Positions 39,030 to 48,569 are shown, numbered from the stretch's first letter. The stretch is 64,000 nt of DNA from an uncultured Acidobacteriia bacterium (GCA_903909435.1 CAIVVT010000062.1:1-64000); one strand, 5' to 3'. Notes: generated by a model from the letters alone, not told the origin. Program-made: numbers and translations.

Positions 39030-39162
39030 GAACTCCTCAGCGACAGGTCAGCACCGGGAGTCGGCGCGAACCAGCTTCCAATTCACTTCAAGTATAAGGG
39101 GAACCCCCGGGCTGGGCGAAATTCGCGAGAACAGCCCGGTAATGTGCCATGCTAGAGACGCT

Positions 39163-39342
39163 ATGCGAGACTTGGAAAGCATCGAAACCGAGCTGATGGA
39201 AATCAGCGCCATCGCCGACGATTCCATCAAGCTCGAACGAATTATCGTCTGGTGTGCAACGCATCCGGACGAAGTCCCGGTCGCACTGCATCAACTGCTG
39301 CGCCGGCACGCCAGGCCAGCGCCGGAGACTTCCGAAACATAA
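39163..39342 (+). CDS. small hypothetical protein
   Basis: A 59-residue acidic-helical protein (MRDLESIETELMEISAIAD ... IIVWCATHPDEVPVALHQLL). Codon use is gene-like and it is divergent from the EF-P gene, but the RBS is weak. The frame stays open upstream without a better start. I do not recognise the family. Confidence 0.55.
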   Translation: MRDLESIETELMEISAIADDSIKLERIIVWCATHPDEVPVALHQLLRRHARPAPETSET

Positions 39343-39400
39343 CTGCCCATCCGGATCGCGGCGGGCCGGACCGCACGCGTCTCGCCGCGGCTCGCCCGGC

Positions 39401-40756
39401 TCAAGTTGTAGCGACGGATGACGCAAAGGCGTAGGTCACGTGATCGTTGGTCACGTCTCCGTGGGACGTAATCAGACCGCCTGAACCGTCGAGGTTGGTC
39501 ACCACTCCGGTCTTGAATGTGTACGGTGTGCCCGGTTCGTGCAATGGTTCAAACACCGCTTCCGGCGTCTTTTGGGCGCCGTTGCGCCCGATGCCGCCGT
39601 ACGGGTCGCTGGCGTCGCCAATGGCTTTGACGTTGTCGCTGGCGAGCCGGGAGACGACCGCGTAAACGTAGCCCACCACCGTGTCTTGCGCGGAGAAGGT
39701 CTCGAGCATGGGACCCGTCACGACCTTCTTCTCGATCACGTCGCGAAAATACCCGCGCATGCCGATGCCATTATTCGGGCTGAAGCCAAAGTGCGAGAAT
39801 GCGGCCTCCAGCAGCGTCAGGGAGTCCGGGCTCACCATGGGGTCCTGGGTCAACCCGCGGGCGCAGGAAGCCATCAGACGGCCACCGAGACTGTGGCCGA
39901 CCAGGTGCACTTTGACCTTCAGCGGATCGCTCTTCAGTGCCCGTACCGCGCGCACCACACCGGTTTCTCCCACCACCCCGCAGCGGCTCTTCATCTGATA
40001 CCACGTGGCCATGTTGGCGATTTTTCCTGCACCGCCCAGCACGGAGCCGACGGCCGAGCCGACCGCTTGAACCCCGCCGCCATCGCTCGACGCGTGCGAT
40101 TCAAAGTCCACCGAGGCCACGCCTCCGCCGGAGTCTCCGCCACCCGCCGCCGCCCTCGTGGCCGGCGCCAGCACGGGGCGCCGCAGCAGGCTCAGCAGGT
40201 CCGAGCCGGATTGCGCCTGCAGCACATCAAGACCTTCCAGCGCGTCGCTGGCGTCTTGCGCGGGGAGAACGGAAAGCACCAGGCTCACGAAGCGATCCTG
40301 TGCAGCGGCATGATGTTCCAGCTTGGGGAGCAGGCCGATGGCTTCGTCGAGTGCCGCCTTCTGCGCATCGGTCGCATCGGACTGAAGCTCCGTCAGGGTC
40401 TCCCGCACGGCCTCGATTTGGGCAGTCGTCGTGTCGGCATCCTGCACCGAGCCGCTGTCGCCGGGGAACGTCTCCTTGTAAGTTTTGGCAGGCCAATACA
40501 CGCCCGCGGCCAGGATCTTGCGCGACGCCACGCCTTGCAGCTCAGGCCGGCCGAGTTGCCCGCTGAACGACGTCAAGAAGCGCGTATAGAGCGAGGTCGC
40601 GTCGTTCTCGTCATTACGGAAGCCGTGCGAAATCAGCATGACGTCGGTCGCCGCGGCGGCGGCTTGCGTCAACGCGCCGAGCTCGTTCGCGTCGGAGAGG
40701 TTTCCGTTGCCGTCGTAGTGCAGCGGAAAGAAATCGATACCGGCAATTGTCTGCAT
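39401..40756 (-). CDS. alpha/beta hydrolase (lipase-like), third gene of the cassette
   Basis: A 451-residue protein without a signal peptide. An oxyanion HG is in VMLISHGFRNDEN (His44-Gly45), and the nucleophile elbow is GHSLGG (Ser289). Between them, residues ~110-250 form a large insert with a Gly/Ser-rich stretch (RAAAGGGDSGGGVAS), unusual for simple lipases. The C-terminus contains TNDHVTYAFAS, where the His could complete the triad. A strong AGGAGG lies 5 bases before ATG. It follows the peptidase gene by 28 bases. Substrate unknown. Confidence 0.8.
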   Translation of the reverse strand: MQTIAGIDFFPLHYDGNGNLSDANELGALTQAAAAATDVMLISHGFRNDENDATSLYTRFLTSFSGQLGRPELQGVASRKILAAGVYWPAKTYKETFPGDSGSVQDADTTTAQIEAVRETLTELQSDATDAQKAALDEAIGLLPKLEHHAAAQDRFVSLVLSVLPAQDASDALEGLDVLQAQSGSDLLSLLRRPVLAPATRAAAGGGDSGGGVASVDFESHASSDGGGVQAVGSAVGSVLGGAGKIANMATWYQMKSRCGVVGETGVVRAVRALKSDPLKVKVHLVGHSLGGRLMASCARGLTQDPMVSPDSLTLLEAAFSHFGFSPNNGIGMRGYFRDVIEKKVVTGPMLETFSAQDTVVGYVYAVVSRLASDNVKAIGDASDPYGGIGRNGAQKTPEAVFEPLHEPGTPYTFKTGVVTNLDGSGGLITSHGDVTNDHVTYAFASSVATT

Positions 40757-40784
40757 AACGCCTCCTAAAACAAGTAAGCCCCGC

Positions 40785-42365
40785 TCAAACGGCTTGCAAC
40801 ACTTTCATCAAGTCCAATAGCCCGGCTCCCTGGAACGAGCGTTCGCGGCGCAAGTCGACCGCATTGTCCAGGAAAATCTGCTTTACCCGCTCCGGCTGGC
40901 CGATAAACTCCGAACGCACCGAGAGAAACGCGGCCACCGCTCCGGACACGTGCGGTGCCGCCATGCTGGTGCCGCTAAGTTCGCAATAGAGGACGGGGCC
41001 CACCGCGTTGCCCGCCTCGTCCGCGGTCCCATATTTCGCCACCTCCTGACCCGCGGCGCAGGAGATGATCCGCTCGCCCGGCGCGAGCAGGTCGGGCTTC
41101 AGGCGGCCATCGCCGGTGGGGCCGCGCGACGAGAAATACGAGACTCCGAATGTGTGCGGCATCTCGCGGTGAGTGGAACCTACGGTGATGGCCAGGTCCG
41201 CGTTTCCGGGATCGGTGATCGATAGCTCACTGTACCTGGATTGCACCTGGTTGTCGGCATCCACGAACGTGCCAAACCCACCGTTGCCCGCCGACACCAC
41301 AACCACCACCCCGCTGCGCACCAGGCGGTTCACCTCAACGCACAGGGGGCTCTGCCCACAGGCAAACCAGCGTGGGTTGAAGTCGTAGCCGAGGCTCATG
41401 TTCACTCCGTGAATCAGGAGCCGGCGGCCGTTCTGGTTCCAGGTCTGGATTTGCTCGATGGCCTTCAGAATCCAGCTCACCTTGCCTTGCCCGGCGGTCT
41501 GCTTGACGGTATCGCGCCGCGTCACGTCGGCGATCACCTTCAGGCTGACCAGGCGTGCTTTCGGGGCCACGCCGGAGATCACGCGCAGCGAGTCGCGCTG
41601 TGGGATCGAGTCGTCGGTGGATTCGTCGCGCACCTCCGTGCCAACCACGAGTTCGCCTTCGGGCGTTGACGATTCCCAATAGCCCGCGATAATCCCCGCC
41701 ACGTGCGTACCGTGCCCCAGGCGGTCGGTCAGCGCCGTCTGCGGGGCCGCTCCCGCGCCGTCCGGCGTGAAGTCCGTATGGGCCAGCGGCGCGGTGGCAT
41801 TCAGCGCGTCATACGGCCCGAATTGCGACGAAACGCCCTTGAAATGCGGGTGGACCTCGATCCCCGAATCCAGCACCCCCCACACGATGCCCTCGCCGCG
41901 CGCTTGAAACGCCCGCTGCGCCGCATCTGCCTTCACCGTGACCAGAGAACGCGTCAGTGTCGTGCTCACGTCGGTGTCTTCCCAGATGCGATAGACCACA
42001 CTGGCAGCGTTCCCGCCCGCTTTCGTCAGGTTCCGCGACTCCTCGGCCAGTTTCAGAATCTGACTCGCCGTCAGCGTGGCCACCAGGTAGCCCGACACCG
42101 TGGTGAAAGGCACGTTCCACTCGCGCGCGCGAGCGCTCGCCTGTTCCATCGCCGCCGCTGCACCTTCCCGGTACACCTCGTTCAGCGCGATGATCACCTC
42201 AAAATCCTGGGACTGGGCTGGATCGGAAACAGCCGCGCGAACCTTGCTCAGCAGTGGTTCGGTTACGACCGAGCGCATCAAGCTCAGCCGCATCTTGTCG
42301 TGTTGCGGCCGACCCCGCGAACCGGCTTCGGGAGGCTTCGGCGAGTCCGAGAAGTTGGAATCCAT
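40785..42365 (-). CDS. S8 subtilisin-like serine peptidase, second gene of the cassette
   Basis: A 526-residue peptidase with a complete triad: Asp166 (GVLDSGIEVHP), His218 (GHGTHVAGI) and Ser467 (SGTSMAAPHVSG), plus oxyanion Asn361 (SAGNGG). Residues ~50-155 form an extra N-terminal domain resembling an inhibitor I9-like propeptide (EVIIALNEVYREGAAAAM). There is no Sec or Tat signal, so it is either cytoplasmic or exported by an unrecognised route. It starts 10 bases after the 730-residue gene. Its natural substrate may be one of its cassette partners. Confidence 0.9.
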   Translation of the reverse strand: MDSNFSDSPKPPEAGSRGRPQHDKMRLSLMRSVVTEPLLSKVRAAVSDPAQSQDFEVIIALNEVYREGAAAAMEQASARAREWNVPFTTVSGYLVATLTASQILKLAEESRNLTKAGGNAASVVYRIWEDTDVSTTLTRSLVTVKADAAQRAFQARGEGIVWGVLDSGIEVHPHFKGVSSQFGPYDALNATAPLAHTDFTPDGAGAAPQTALTDRLGHGTHVAGIIAGYWESSTPEGELVVGTEVRDESTDDSIPQRDSLRVISGVAPKARLVSLKVIADVTRRDTVKQTAGQGKVSWILKAIEQIQTWNQNGRRLLIHGVNMSLGYDFNPRWFACGQSPLCVEVNRLVRSGVVVVVSAGNGGFGTFVDADNQVQSRYSELSITDPGNADLAITVGSTHREMPHTFGVSYFSSRGPTGDGRLKPDLLAPGERIISCAAGQEVAKYGTADEAGNAVGPVLYCELSGTSMAAPHVSGAVAAFLSVRSEFIGQPERVKQIFLDNAVDLRRERSFQGAGLLDLMKVLQAV

Positions 42366-42375
42366 GGCCGTACGC

Positions 42376-44568
42376 CTACTTCGCGGCCGCAGCCGACAGG
42401 GCCGTCTCGTGCGCCAAGGAAACCGCGGGGTTGGACAGCATGAACTTGCGGCCGGCGCGCGGCGCAGCCAGACTCATGGCCAGCAAACCCCACGGCCCGT
42501 CGAAGTCCTGGCTGGTGCGGTCCGTGAGGGTCTTCAATTGATCCGCCAAAGCCTGCTTCAACTCCAGGAACTGCGGATCCGTACGGAGTTTCCCAGGCTG
42601 ACTCAGGTACTGCCGGATGTCCCGCAGTTTCTCGCCGGTGCCGAGCATCGCCTTGGTCCACCATACGATGTTGATGTAGTCCACTCCGATCGCGCTCACC
42701 GCGATGGCGGGTAGATCCGGGAACAGGTGCGCGAACTGCAGCGAAGTCACGTTGCCGGTATCGCGCATGCGCTTCCACAGCGCATCGTCCTGCACCGCCC
42801 GCAGACGGTAGGCCGTGGCGCCGCCGGGGCGCGCCAGGTACTTCAGGGCGTCGCGGCCGGCACGGTCATACTCAGCCTCCGTGCGCTGCTGCCCGCCCTT
42901 GAAGAACAGGTCGGTGAACGAGGCGTCGTCGTAGCTGGCCTCGGCAAGCACCGTCGTGCGGCCAGCTTCGCCTTCTTCCAGTGGCAGCTTCGCGGCCGCC
43001 GCGGCAGCATCGTCAAATCCCAGACCCGCGCCGATCGACAGATCGTGCCAGAGGTCGCCGGTCTTCGCTTTGGCGTTCAGCTCAAAGTAGCTCTGGGAGG
43101 CCTTCAGCAACGGCTGGCCGGTTACGAAGTCCCCGGCGCGGTAGGCCGCCGTCATCAGCAGACTCTCCGCGACGACCTTTCTGAGTTTGTCCGAATTGAC
43201 ACCGTAGTTAACGCTGTCGATGCCCAGTCGCGACGCGTTCACGGAATCCGTCAGCACGTACTCACCGGTAAGCGCATCCCAGGCCACGGTCCCTTTGGTT
43301 ACCAGCGAGGAGATCGAGATTTCGTTGTAGATGCCCAGCAAGTTGACCTTGAAGCAGTGCTTCAGGGTCTTGCTCGACCCGACCAGCGTCCTCAGGACCT
43401 TAATGCCCGCGCCCGGAGCATGGTCCCGGTCGACCAGACCGCTCAAGTCGCCCTGCAGCGCACTTTCCAGCACCGCCCTGGTGTCTTGAGTCAGCGCGGA
43501 GGCGTCCACCTCGTAGAGGAACATCGCATCCGTTTCGCTGCAGTCGTGCGCTTCCATACTGACGCCAATGGACAGAGTGCGGTCGATGGCGGATTGCAGC
43601 GCCGATTGGATCGCATCGACCTTCGCCTGATGCAGGCCTGCCGCCAGCAGTTCGTTCTGATCCGCTTTTGGATCTGCGCTGATGGTCTGCAGCAACGCCT
43701 GGAACAGCGGGTTTGCGTCCAGTGTGGTGCTGATCCCCGCGTTGGCGCTGGCCGTGATGGAAAAGTCGTTCTTGCGCTGCCGGTAGAAACCCAGGTGGAA
43801 GGTGGAGCCCGCCAGCTTCTGCACCCGAATCTGGTAGTCGCCCGAGTACTGGTAGCCAGCGCCGACCTGGATAGAGCCGCCGGCCGTCACCTTCAAGGCG
43901 CTGCCGATTGGCACATTGACCGAAGCAAGCGGGTTAACAAAGGAGAGCAGATTCACTTTGGCCGAGAACTTCAGTGTGCCGCTGCTGTCAACCGACGCCA
44001 CGCTGCCCTCCTGCATGGCCGCAATGTCGTCAAGGTCGCCCGGAATCGAGAACGAAGCCAGGGTGTGCTTGATGCACTCCAGCACCGGCGGCGTCACCTC
44101 AGCCAGACTGAAGCGCTGGCTGTAGGTCAGGTTGACGGTCGAGGTCCCGTTGAAACCGAACTTCAGATTGTCCACTGGCGCCGAGAGACCGCCCGTTAGG
44201 CTAGCCTCAAGGCTCACGGTGATATAGCGCTCGTTCAGGCGGACTGGAATGTTGTCGCCGAAGGGATCGGGGTAAAACAGCGGGTCGTTGTCGGTTTCGG
44301 GCACGAACTTCGTCAGAGTGCCGTTCACCCCGGCATTAATCGTCAGGGCCGTGGCCTGCCCACCAAGGTTCACTGGCGAACTGAACGAAAGCTGATTCTC
44401 AGTCTTCGCTACCTCCGGATCGTCCCAAGTGGTTTCCGCGAAAGCCTTGAGATTGATGCCGAGCGCCACCCAATCGGGCAGGCTCTTGAAGTATCTGGAC
44501 AAGGCTGCAGGACCGGCCTCGACGTCGGTAGAGAAACTGAAGCTGTCAGACAGTTTGAACGTTGGCAT
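42376..44568 (-). CDS. 730-residue protein of unknown function, first gene of the cassette
   Basis: The start at ATG 44568 (MPTFKLSDSFSFSTDVEAG) is supported by GAGGAG 7 bases upstream. The N-terminal ~330 residues are rich in short beta strands with alternating Ser/Thr/Asn (SLEASLTGGLSAPVDNLKFGF, split about residues 120-140; ALKVTAGGSIQVGAGYQY). The remainder is more helical (residues ~330-730) and ends in a low-complexity Ala stretch. It has no signal peptide, membrane span or motif I recognise. It may be a structural or target-binding component for the peptidase and hydrolase encoded with it. Confidence 0.8.
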   Translation of the reverse strand: MPTFKLSDSFSFSTDVEAGPAALSRYFKSLPDWVALGINLKAFAETTWDDPEVAKTENQLSFSSPVNLGGQATALTINAGVNGTLTKFVPETDNDPLFYPDPFGDNIPVRLNERYITVSLEASLTGGLSAPVDNLKFGFNGTSTVNLTYSQRFSLAEVTPPVLECIKHTLASFSIPGDLDDIAAMQEGSVASVDSSGTLKFSAKVNLLSFVNPLASVNVPIGSALKVTAGGSIQVGAGYQYSGDYQIRVQKLAGSTFHLGFYRQRKNDFSITASANAGISTTLDANPLFQALLQTISADPKADQNELLAAGLHQAKVDAIQSALQSAIDRTLSIGVSMEAHDCSETDAMFLYEVDASALTQDTRAVLESALQGDLSGLVDRDHAPGAGIKVLRTLVGSSKTLKHCFKVNLLGIYNEISISSLVTKGTVAWDALTGEYVLTDSVNASRLGIDSVNYGVNSDKLRKVVAESLLMTAAYRAGDFVTGQPLLKASQSYFELNAKAKTGDLWHDLSIGAGLGFDDAAAAAAKLPLEEGEAGRTTVLAEASYDDASFTDLFFKGGQQRTEAEYDRAGRDALKYLARPGGATAYRLRAVQDDALWKRMRDTGNVTSLQFAHLFPDLPAIAVSAIGVDYINIVWWTKAMLGTGEKLRDIRQYLSQPGKLRTDPQFLELKQALADQLKTLTDRTSQDFDGPWGLLAMSLAAPRAGRKFMLSNPAVSLAHETALSAAAAK

Positions 44569-44702
44569 AGTAGATCTCCTCAGGTAGACGACAACTCCCA
44601 GTCGCCCCGCTTTTGCCGCAGTGCCCGCAAATCGCTGCGAGCTTCGATTGTGCCCCAATGCGGCTTGCCCAGGTTTCCATTTTGGCCGACCGGCCAGGAG
44701 CG

Positions 44703-44710
44703 AGTATACA
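44703..44710 (-). promoter_or_regulatory. extended -10 box candidate for the three-gene cassette
   Basis: TGTATACT on the minus strand (extended TG plus TATACT) would start transcription near 44696, giving a leader of about 128 bases. The -35 region is poor, as expected for an extended -10 or activated promoter. Confidence 0.4.
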
Positions 44711-44718
44711 CCGAACCG

Positions 44719-44751
44719 CCGAATTGGAGACTTATTATCCTCCTAATTCGG
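44719..44751. promoter_or_regulatory. dyad overlapping the -35 region of the cassette promoter
   Basis: CCGAATTGGAG (44719-44729) pairs with CTCCTAATTCGG (44740-44751) with a single bulged base and a 10-base AT-rich spacer. It stands out in a GC-rich context and sits just upstream of the candidate -10, as an operator would. No regulator gene is adjacent. Confidence 0.45.
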
Positions 44752-44952
44752 GCACGGCGATTGGCGAATTCCGCTTCAGCCGACGTACCTGTAACGTAAA
44801 TCAAACACACGGCGCATCTGCTCCCTGTTTATGGGGCGAACTTTTGTTGCCTTGAGTGAATGGCGCACGTGCGAATATCCGTCGCACGCCGAAGTCGACG
44901 GTGCCGCGTCACCTGCCTGATTTTGTTCTCTGGCTTGTGTTACGGCCGGCAG

Positions 44953-46494
44953 CTAGACGCCTCTCGCTGGGAGCCGCTCGTAAAGCTCCACCATGCCGGC
45001 GAGACGCGCGGCGATTGCGGGTGTGAGCACATCCGGTTCCATCCGCCAAAGCCAGTTTCGCCCGAGCGTGGAGGGCATGTTCATGCGCGCTTCGCCGCCC
45101 AGTCCCAGCAGATCCTGTACCGGGAAAATGACGGTGTTCGCAACCGAGGCCAGCAAGGCGCGGATGAAGCTCCAATGAATGTCAGCGCCGCTAGCCAGGC
45201 CCAGATAGCGCAGCGTGCGGTCGCGCTCTTCGGCGATCATCTCAGAGGTGCGCGTGGAGTCGCCTGCGCCGCTGCTGGTCCACCACCCGACCGTCGTGTC
45301 GTTGTCGTGGGTGCCGGTATAGGCCACCACGCCGCGCGGGTAGTTGTGCGGCTTGAAATCGGGCGCCTGCGGGTCGCGGCCGAAGGCAAACTGCAGAATC
45401 GCCATCCCCGGGTAGCCAAAGCGATTGCGGATCGCCTCCACTTCGGGCGTGATGACTCCCAGGTTCTCGGCGACGATGGAAAGCTGTCCCAGTTCCCGCT
45501 CGATGGTCTCGAACAGCCGGGCCCCGGGACCTGGCATCCAGCTTCCGCGCACCGCCGTCGTGTCGCCCCCAGGCACCTCCCAAAATGCCTGGAAGCCGCG
45601 GAAATGGTCGACCCGCACGACGTCGAACATGGCGAAGGTGGCCCGGATACGCTCCACCCACCAGCGGTAGCCGTCACGCTCCAACTCGTCCCAACGGTAG
45701 ATCGGATTGCCCCACAGCTGGCCGGACGCGCTGAAGTAATCTGGGGGCACTCCCGACTGCAAGGCGGGTGAGCCGTCCTCGTTCAGATGCCAGAAGCGGC
45801 GCTGGGTCCACACGTCGGAGCTGTCGCCGGCTGCGTAGATCGGGATGTCGCCCATCAATTGGATACCGTGCCGGCGGCACTGGTCGCGCACTGCGCCGAA
45901 CTGATCGAAGAAGATGTATTGCTTGAGCTTCTCGGTTTCGATTTCAGAGGCGTGGCTGCGGCGCAGCGCGTTGAGAGCGGCCGGCTGGCGGTCGCGCAGG
46001 CCCGGTTCCCAAGTGGTCCACGCGCGCAGTTCGTTGAGGCGTTTGGCCGCCATGAACAGGGCGAAATCGTCGAGCCAGGCGGATTCGCGGCGGCAGAAAT
46101 GCTCGAAAGCCGATCGCTGCGCCGCGGAAGCGTCCTGGAAGAACGCCAGAGCCGCCCGGTCAAGGCGAGGGACTTTGAATGCGATGGCGGATTCATACTG
46201 AGCGCGTCCTTCGAGGAACCGCGCGCCTGCCAGTTCGGACGCGGCGAGCAATCCGGCGTCGACCAATTTTTCGAGCGAGATGAGCAACGGGTTTCCAGCG
46301 AAAGCAGAGAAGGTCTGGTAGGGAGAGTCGCCATAGCCGGTCGGACCTAGCGGCAGCATCTGCCAGAGCGTTTGTTTCGAGTCGGCCAGGAACTCAATAA
46401 ATCGAAACGCTTCTGGTCCGAAATCGCCAACTCCGTGGCCGCCAGGGAGCGAGGTCGGATGGAGCAGGATGCCGCTTTGCCGTGGGAAACGCAT
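44953..46494 (-). CDS. malQ: 4-alpha-glucanotransferase (amylomaltase)
   Basis: A 513-residue GH77 enzyme. It opens RQSGILLHPTSLPGGHGVGDFG. Catalytic regions are VVRVDHFRGFQAFW (nucleophile Asp), SIVAENLGVITPEV (acid/base Glu) and GTHDNDTTVGWW. It transfers alpha-1,4-glucan segments in the cytoplasm, in glycogen or maltodextrin metabolism. The length is typical (~500). It stands alone on this strand, divergent from the GH29 gene. Confidence 0.95.
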   Translation of the reverse strand: MRFPRQSGILLHPTSLPGGHGVGDFGPEAFRFIEFLADSKQTLWQMLPLGPTGYGDSPYQTFSAFAGNPLLISLEKLVDAGLLAASELAGARFLEGRAQYESAIAFKVPRLDRAALAFFQDASAAQRSAFEHFCRRESAWLDDFALFMAAKRLNELRAWTTWEPGLRDRQPAALNALRRSHASEIETEKLKQYIFFDQFGAVRDQCRRHGIQLMGDIPIYAAGDSSDVWTQRRFWHLNEDGSPALQSGVPPDYFSASGQLWGNPIYRWDELERDGYRWWVERIRATFAMFDVVRVDHFRGFQAFWEVPGGDTTAVRGSWMPGPGARLFETIERELGQLSIVAENLGVITPEVEAIRNRFGYPGMAILQFAFGRDPQAPDFKPHNYPRGVVAYTGTHDNDTTVGWWTSSGAGDSTRTSEMIAEERDRTLRYLGLASGADIHWSFIRALLASVANTVIFPVQDLLGLGGEARMNMPSTLGRNWLWRMEPDVLTPAIAARLAGMVELYERLPARGV

Positions 46495-46534
46495 ACGCTA
46501 TGGAGTTTAACGCCGTTGGTGTCTCCAGGTCTGA

Positions 46535-46540
46535 TAGCAT
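46535..46540 (+). promoter_or_regulatory. -10 box immediately upstream of the GH29 start codon
   Basis: TGATAGCAT ends only 6 bases before ATG 46547. Transcription would then start at or next to the A of ATG, giving a leaderless mRNA. No Shine-Dalgarno sequence is possible in this arrangement. Confidence 0.4.
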
Positions 46541-46546
46541 CCGCAT

Positions 46547-47851
46547 ATGATTCGTGCCTCCGGCCTGCTCCTCCTATCGACCGTCCTGATGTCAGCGCAG
46601 AACTTCGCGGACGTGCGTCCCAGCCCGCAGCAGCTCAGCTGGCAGGACCTTGAAATCGGCGTGCTCGTGCACTTCGGCCCCAACACCTGGATGAACCGTG
46701 AGTGGGGTGACGGCACGGCCGACCCGGCGATTTTCAACCCCCAACAGTTCGACCCCGACCAGTGGGCTCGCGCGGCCAAGGCGGCGGGTGCGAAGTACCT
46801 GGTAATGGTCTCCAAACACCACGACGGATTCTGCCTGTTCCCATCCGGTGAGACCAAGTACGGCGTGGCGTCGAGTCCCTGGCGCAACGGCAAGGGCGAC
46901 GTGGTGAAGGAGGTTGAGCAGGCTGTACGCAAGAACGGATTGAGGTTCGGCGTGTACCTCTCGCCATGGGACCGCCATGAGCCCAAGTACAAGGACCTGG
47001 CTGCGTACGACAAGTACTACGCCCATCAGGTGACGGAGCTGGCTTCGCGCTACGGCGAGTTGACCGAGTTCTGGCTGGACGGCGCGGGCAGCGAGGGCCA
47101 CGTCTACGACTTCACGAACTACATCCGCACGCTGCGCACGTACCAGCCAAACACTTCGATTTTCGCCGATGTCGGCCTGCTGCCTTACGCCGACATCCGC
47201 TGGGTGGGCAACGAGAGCGGCGTGGCGAACGAGGAGAACTGGAACGTCGTCGATGCCTACCAGATGCTGCGCTGGCGTCCGGCCGAGGCCGACACCCCGC
47301 TGCGCGATGAACACTGGTTCTGGCACCCGAATTCGGAGAGCCGCCTGAAATCAGTCGAGAAGCTGATGGAGATTTATCACCAGACGGTCGGGCGCGGCGC
47401 GCAACTGGTGTTGGGCATCGCGCCCGACAATCGCGGGCTGCTGCCGGAAGTGGACGTGAAACGGCTTGAGGAGTTCGGCGCGGAGGTGAAGCGGATCTAC
47501 GGGAAGGGGCTGCTGTGCACCCACGCCACAGTCGTCTGCACGGACGATCATCTGAGCACTTCGGAGCCGGGCCCGACGCTCGATTGGACACTCATGTTCC
47601 GGGATGGCCCCGTGACGTTTGACCGGGCGGTGACGATGGAGGAGCTGACCAACGGGCAGGGCATCCGTAAGTACGAACTACGGGCGATGGTCAACGGAAA
47701 ATGGAAGACCGTCGCGAGCGGATCGACGATCGGTCACAAGAAGATCGACATCTTCCCGGCAGTCACGGCGACTGGTGTGAGCCTGGTGGTGAAAGCGTCG
47801 CTGGGCCCGGTGCAGATCCGCAGTTTCGACGTGTTTAACGGGGCGAAGTAG
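46547..47851 (+). CDS. GH29 alpha-L-fucosidase
   Basis: A 434-residue exported enzyme (signal MIRASGLLLLSTVLMSA). Family features are LVHFGPNTWMNREWGDG, LVMVSKHHDGFCLFPS, FGVYLSPWDRHEP and LTEFWLDGAG, where the Asp of FWLDG is the nucleophile. The C-terminal ~100 residues form a beta domain (TVASGSTIGHKKIDIFPAV). It removes terminal alpha-L-fucose. With GH95 it points to use of fucosylated glycans such as xyloglucan or rhamnogalacturonan side chains. Confidence 0.93.
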   Translation: MIRASGLLLLSTVLMSAQNFADVRPSPQQLSWQDLEIGVLVHFGPNTWMNREWGDGTADPAIFNPQQFDPDQWARAAKAAGAKYLVMVSKHHDGFCLFPSGETKYGVASSPWRNGKGDVVKEVEQAVRKNGLRFGVYLSPWDRHEPKYKDLAAYDKYYAHQVTELASRYGELTEFWLDGAGSEGHVYDFTNYIRTLRTYQPNTSIFADVGLLPYADIRWVGNESGVANEENWNVVDAYQMLRWRPAEADTPLRDEHWFWHPNSESRLKSVEKLMEIYHQTVGRGAQLVLGIAPDNRGLLPEVDVKRLEEFGAEVKRIYGKGLLCTHATVVCTDDHLSTSEPGPTLDWTLMFRDGPVTFDRAVTMEELTNGQGIRKYELRAMVNGKWKTVASGSTIGHKKIDIFPAVTATGVSLVVKASLGPVQIRSFDVFNGAK

Positions 47852-47875
47852 CGGGCGCAGATACCTACCGCTCCG

Positions 47876-48505
47876 TTACGATCGCGGCTCGGATTCGGCG
47901 TTGGACATGCCCAGCCACTCGTAGCACAGCGGGTTGCGGATTCCGACGCGGGACAGCGCGCGGCCAACGGTCGCATTGATCAGGTCGTCCAGCGTCTTTG
48001 GGCGCGTGTAAAACGCAGGCACCGGGGGCATGATCACGGCGCCGTTTTCCGCGGCCTGCTGCATCAGGCGCAGATGGCCGGCATGCAACGGCGTCTCACG
48101 GACCAACAGGACCACGGTCCGGCCCTCCTTCAACTGCACATCCGCCGCCCGGGCGACGAGTTCGGCAGAGTACGAGTTGGCGATGGCGGAGAGCGTCTTG
48201 ATCGAGCAGGGCGCCACTAACATGCCGAGGGTCTCGAACGAGCCGCTCGCTATGGACGCTCCGATGTTCGCGCTAGGGTGGACCGTGGCGGCCAGCGCTT
48301 CCACGTCTTTGGCTTTCCAATTCGTTTCCTGCGCGATGGTCGCCCGCGCGGCGGCCGTCAGAATCAAGTGCGTCTCAACGGAGGGGTCCCGCGCCAGCGT
48401 CTCCAAGGCACGGATTCCGTAGATGACGCCAGACGCGCCGGTAATTGCGACAATCAGCCGTTGCGGGGTGGTGCGCTCGTGCATGCTCATCTCAGATTGA
48501 CGCAT
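47876..48505 (-). CDS. ubiX: UbiX-family flavin prenyltransferase
   Basis: About 202-209 residues; ATG 48505, 48490 or 48484 are all possible, and the family-like sequence begins at RLIVAITGASGVIYGIRALE. Further signatures are PCSIKTLSAIANSYSAELVARAADV, LVRETPLHAGHLRLM and GAVIMPPVPAFYTRP. The enzyme joins dimethylallyl phosphate to FMN to make prenylated FMN for UbiD decarboxylases. No ubiD is in the window. Confidence 0.93.
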   Translation of the reverse strand: MRQSEMSMHERTTPQRLIVAITGASGVIYGIRALETLARDPSVETHLILTAAARATIAQETNWKAKDVEALAATVHPSANIGASIASGSFETLGMLVAPCSIKTLSAIANSYSAELVARAADVQLKEGRTVVLLVRETPLHAGHLRLMQQAAENGAVIMPPVPAFYTRPKTLDDLINATVGRALSRVGIRNPLCYEWLGMSNAESEPRS

Positions 48506-48569
48506 GCGCTGCGCCGATGCTCAATTCTCATTGGCGGGCGAGCCGCGCCGGGCTCGTGGATTTCCTAAT

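Larger units (their letters stand above)
44569..44952. other. 384-base intergenic region upstream of the cassette
   Basis: No convincing gene lies here. It should hold the cassette promoter and the malQ terminator. The visible signals are a -10-like box at 44703-44710 and a dyad at 44719-44751, both described separately. Confidence 0.55.
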
